The notes under the pieces: generated by a model
Databases searched by the model: none
Told to the model about the DNA's origin: nothing
What the model saw: only the letters and a program-made list of their open reading frames with translations
Translations under genes and position numbers: made by a program
Part shown: piece after piece, positions 6,347 to 6,456 of the stretch
Layout of the letters: every line of letters begins with the position of its first letter
How positions within the stretch are numbered: the first letter of the stretch is position 1
Assembly: GCA_023127905.1 (NCBI GenBank)
Contig: JAGMEZ010000426.1
Span: forward strand, 1-6,456
Direction of reading: 5' to 3'
DNA length: 6,456 nucleotides
DNA from: Caldifarciminota bacterium
Lineage (GTDB): Bacteria; Hydrothermota; E44-bin80

Positions 6347-6456
6347 AAAGATTAGCAGGATTGCTCATATTGAATATGGTTTTACTTACCCACCTTTTGG
6401 TGGAGAACAATTACGTGTGAGTAAAGTATGTGGATTTCTTTTAGAAAAATTTGATA
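6339..6456 (+). CDS. GT4-like glycosyltransferase, N-terminal fragment cut by window edge
   Basis: An open frame of 39 codons runs off the right end. From TTG at 6339 the product reads MDKKISRIAHIEYGFT followed by YPPFGGEQLRVSKV and FLLEKFD. This is the usual beginning of a GT-B/GT4 glycosyltransferase: a first beta strand (ISRIAHIEY), then a PPxGGxE loop that contacts acceptor or phosphate, then a helix. No ATG exists in this frame. TTG at 6339 has a weak AAGA (6332-6335) three bases upstream and overlaps the preceding stop by eight bases. GTG at 6327 is the other candidate, and an in-frame TAA at 6324 bounds it. The remaining domains lie outside the window, so the family call rests on the first 40 residues only. 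Confidence 0.7.
   Translation, partial: MDKKISRIAHIEYGFTYPPFGGEQLRVSKVCGFLLEKFD

Noticed and set aside
1..6456. CRISPR array, insertion sequence, tRNA or other RNA gene
   Set aside because: No regularly spaced repeats, transposase-like product, terminal inverted repeats or tRNA-like cloverleaf were seen on either strand.

Overview
The window is a stretch of one polysaccharide biosynthesis locus (O-antigen, capsule or exopolysaccharide type). It holds eight protein-coding genes, all on the + strand. The first gene is cut by the left edge and the last by the right edge. The DNA is AT-rich by eye. The flippase and the aminotransferase resemble Bacteroidota/Ignavibacteriota-type homologues as I remember them, so a member of that broad group is my best guess, at low confidence. 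A few genes carry good Shine-Dalgarno sequences and others have none.

Layout: (1) 1-1053, the C-terminal three quarters of a Wzx/WzxC-type flippase of the MOP superfamily. (2) 1062-2198 (or 1050-2198), a DegT/DnrJ/EryC1/StrS-family PLP sugar aminotransferase of the VioA/DesI-like type. (3) 2215-2865, a PglD/VioB-like left-handed beta-helix sugar O/N-acyltransferase. (4) 2866-3837, a family 2 glycosyltransferase. (5) 3838-3945, the only real intergenic gap, with no recognisable gene. (6) 3946-5061, a GT4-type (GT-B fold) glycosyltransferase. (7) 5042-5710 and (8) 5717-6346, two different SAM-dependent class I methyltransferases. (9) 6339 to the right edge, the first 39 codons of another GT4-like glycosyltransferase with a non-ATG start.

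Likely joint role: the aminotransferase and acyltransferase would convert a nucleotide-linked 4-keto-6-deoxyhexose, most likely dTDP-4-keto-6-deoxyglucose, to a 4-amino and then a 4-acylamido sugar such as dTDP-Qui4NAc. The glycosyltransferases would build that sugar and others into a lipid-linked repeat unit on the cytoplasmic face. The methyltransferases may O- or N-methylate sugars or acyl groups, and the flippase would export the lipid-linked unit. The genes for the keto-sugar donor (RmlA/RmlB type), the initiating phosphoglycosyl transferase and the polymerase are not in the window.

The genes are tightly packed (overlaps of 4, 20 and 8 bases; gaps of 0, 6 and 16 bases), which suggests one polycistronic message with translational coupling. 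I see no mobile element, CRISPR array, RNA gene or convincing promoter or terminator. I found no previously undescribed system; the findings are modest and local.
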